Of a stretch of DNA of 64,000 nt, positions 63,101-64,000 are shown in pieces. Every line of letters begins with the position of its first letter. Positions within the stretch are counted from its first letter, which is position 1. Position numbers and translations under genes: made by a program. Below the pieces are notes generated by a model. That model was not told the DNA's origin. It searched no databases and worked only from the letters and a program-made list of their open reading frames with translations. Origin of the DNA: an uncultured Opitutaceae bacterium (GTDB lineage Bacteria > Verrucomicrobiota > Verrucomicrobiia > Opitutales > Opitutaceae). The stretch is taken from contig CALAOT010000126.1 of the NCBI GenBank assembly GCA_937889545.1, positions 1-64,000 on the forward strand, given 5' to 3'.

Positions 63101-63311
63101 CCTGCATGTCCCGGAGGTCCAGCACCGTCTGCGGGTCCGGGTAGGCGGAGTCCCACACGGCCGTGTTCAGGCCAAACACCTTCTCGTCGACCAGCCGGAT
63201 GGGAGTGGTCGTGTCCACGTTCACGGTGACAGTTTGGGCGTGTGCGGCCGAGGCTGTCGCCGCGGCAAGAATGAAGGAGCAGGCCAGGGGTTTCAGACGG
63301 GGATGCGGCAC
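60126..63311 (-). CDS. large secreted GH51-like glycosidase with Ig-like and Opitutaceae C-terminal repeats
   Basis: The 1061-residue protein has a signal peptide (about 1-26). A clan GH-A TIM barrel (about 30-400) follows, with YWEIGNECYG (acid/base E155) and LLVTENNSVY (nucleophile E296), as in alpha-L-arabinofuranosidase-like enzymes. After it come a beta-sandwich, a carbohydrate-binding-like module (about 495-650), a TPTPTPTP linker, an Ig-like domain (SGAPTPTYQWFLNGTAIPS, AGTYTCTATNSTGSV) and two copies of a roughly 125-residue module. These begin RLVNISCRATVGTGPN and RLVNISTRVQVGTGGN and share RGSGPALIPFGV-type cores. The module is frequent in Opitutaceae exoproteins. Exact sugar specificity is not certain. 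Confidence 0.8.
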   Translation of the reverse strand: MPHPRLKPLACSFILAAATASAAHAQTVTVNVDTTTPIRLVDEKVFGLNTAVWDSAYPDPQTVLDLRDMQVRVLRYPGGSSSDDYNWQTNTSQVEKQPAGATGFDTFGASALAAGTQVVITANYGTGTPQEAADWVTYSNVTQGYGFKYWEIGNECYGTWEDDTQSLPHDPYTYATRAVQYINAMKAVDPTIKIGVVAVTGEDADSNGYSAHPATNPRTNVAHNGWTPVMLATMKAAGVLPDYLIYHRYDGSPGGENDATLLQAALTWPNDAANLRQMLTDYLGASGASVQLLVTENNSVYTDPGKQSVSLVNGLYMADSIANVMQTEFNSLIWWDMYNGPGNTYNNGTANVSVNLSPSLYGWRMYGDYGVENGEGGSLDPTPHDRYPTYYVMKLLSNFARKGDTVVTATSNNTLLSTYAVHRLDGSLTLLVINKSPAATYSANIAIKGYTPQANAKVYSYGIPQDDYSEENAPGPGAPASGYSWENSLDGWVNQSGPDVAPNYGLVGPFAYTIGYSATTGVTNGSYSLACAATQTGLGDHAVIQNSTAAIGTAFSTASSVSFDVYPVASGGTAAASVYINGINIPYAELTPVSLNLNQGNTVTFSLTPAQRAGILASLGSGNWFQAGININATNAITVYLDNFTITPLAAPTPTPTPTPIVGAATSPDVAVSSISNAAASFTASFAPYSATVISLNVPSNAPAATSQPSSQTVASGRTAVFSFTASGAPTPTYQWFLNGTAIPSATSSTLVISGATSANAGTYTCTATNSTGSVTSSAATLGVANTSDPGRLVNISCRATVGTGPNILIAGFVAGGAGATGREPLLIRGSGPALIPFGVTGTLPDPQLQLYSASNLVDSNSGWAGSAKIASAATAVGAFAWSNPSSHDSALLETLSGAYTAQIAGQSGDTGVALVEVYDATPAGTYTLTTPRLVNISTRVQVGTGGNILIAGFVIGGSTSETLLIRASGPALAAFGVSGTLSDPQLQLYTASTLLGTSNGWLGNLAIANAAGSVGAFPWSNPSSLDSAILVTLPPGAYTAQVSGASGDSGVALIEVYEVP

Positions 63312-63459
63312 GGTGTGTGGGGCTGGGTTGCCGGTCTTGACAATCGACCAACGTGGATTCTAGGGGTTCCACCCAATCTCGGTCAATTGTCTATGCAGAA
63401 GGCTCGCCGGCAGATTCGGCCCGGCGGAATATCCCGCCCGCTGCGGCCTCAAGCTTCCG

Positions 63460-64000
63460 ATGAGAATCCACCTGGCAACGGGACTGCTGCTCGCCGTGGC
63501 CCTGCACGCCGCCGAGCCTTTGCGCTTCGAGAGCGGCTCGTCGCAGGTGGCCCTCATCGAGCTTTATACGAGCGAGGGCTGCAGCAGCTGCCCGCCCGCA
63601 GACCGCTGGCTTGGCTCCCTTCGCGACAAGCCCGGCCTTTGGAAGGAATTCGTGCCGGTTGAGTTCCACGTGAACTACTGGGACAGCCTTGGGTGGAAGG
63701 ACCGCCTCTCGACCGGGAGTTTCACAGCCCGAGAATATGCCTACGCCTCGGCGTGGGGAAGCGGCAGCGTCTACACCCCGTGTTTTGTTCGCAACGGCGC
63801 CCCCTGGAGGCCCCTGACGGGCGCGACGGGAGGCCCGGGTGGGCCGGCCGCAATTGTGGGCGTCCTGTCGGTCGAAGTCGGGGACGACGGCGTGTGCCGG
63901 GCCGAGTTTACGCCCGCGGCGGGCCCGGCGCCCGGTCTCCACGAGATCCACGTGGCCCTCCTCGGAGGCGGCATCGCCTCGCGGGTGACGGCCGGAGAGA
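63460..64000 (+). CDS. DUF1223 family exported protein, 3' partial
   Basis: The open frame from ATG 63460 runs past the right edge; 180 residues are visible. It has a signal peptide (MRIHLATGLLLAVALHAAE) and the DUF1223 thioredoxin-like core: VALIELYTSEGCSSCPPADR with its CSSC pair, EFVPVEFHVNYWDSLGWKD, then YTPCFVRNG. The CxxC suggests a thiol redox or metal-related role. It is divergent from the large glycosidase across about 150 bp. Confidence 0.85.
   Translation, partial: MRIHLATGLLLAVALHAAEPLRFESGSSQVALIELYTSEGCSSCPPADRWLGSLRDKPGLWKEFVPVEFHVNYWDSLGWKDRLSTGSFTAREYAYASAWGSGSVYTPCFVRNGAPWRPLTGATGGPGGPAAIVGVLSVEVGDDGVCRAEFTPAAGPAPGLHEIHVALLGGGIASRVTAGE

Overview
The window looks like a chromosomal segment from a high-GC member of the Verrucomicrobiota, most likely an Opitutaceae relative. 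Three things point there: a Minf_1886-type protein (a family I know as restricted to Verrucomicrobia and Planctomycetes), a secreted glycosidase ending in two copies of the C-terminal repeat common in Opitutaceae exoproteins, and an ExbB-ExbD-ExbD-TonB operon extended by TPR and coiled-coil proteins. Assignment is from protein features alone.

Bases 1-31,000 are ordinary, tightly packed core genome: the end of a BatE-like protein, Nudix, LOG, GluQ, DJ-1, a GH78 rhamnosidase, MogA, a small heat-shock protein behind a sigma-54-like promoter, RlmJ, and an overlapping rfaE1-gmhB-tlyA-nadK cluster. After these come Minf_1886/M16 peptidase, a Fur-family regulator, a Tat-exported superoxide dismutase, and a long reverse-strand translation operon (rpmI-rplT-pheS-pheT-gatC-gatA-gatB). 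A carbohydrate porin and three tRNA genes (Lys-CTT, Thr-TGT, Gln-CTG) follow. Bases 31,971-36,783 hold the Ton-type energy-transduction operon.

Bases 37,083-57,261 are a composite mobile island in a tRNA-Pro(CGG) gene. Its left edge is a decayed 5' half of that tRNA and its right edge is a 3' end of it. Inside are two more displaced copies of [58-bp leader + tRNA-Pro 5' half], at 46,769 and 47,795, and one intact gene at 52,465. Each displaced half stops in the anticodon stem-loop and is followed by a similar inverted-repeat arm. The simplest reading is successive integration of elements that each bring a new promoter and 5' half, regenerate the functional tRNA on their right, and leave the old half behind. 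The resulting cassettes carry AbrB-Doc, VapBC (a cassette of only about 1 kb), and a TOTE-type primase-helicase plus AbiE. A fourth element, with a HUH Rep and a broken tyrosine integrase, sits in the 3' end of the same tRNA. No intact integrase is visible, and much of the island is decaying: transposase remnants, an in-frame-stopped transposase, a frameshifted AraC/GyrI gene and a frameshifted Phd antitoxin.

An ISL3-type element sits directly against the right edge of the island. After a degenerate nucleotidyltransferase-like gene and a small exported protein, the host-like sequence resumes with a large GH51-like secreted glycosidase and the start of a DUF1223 protein that runs off the end.
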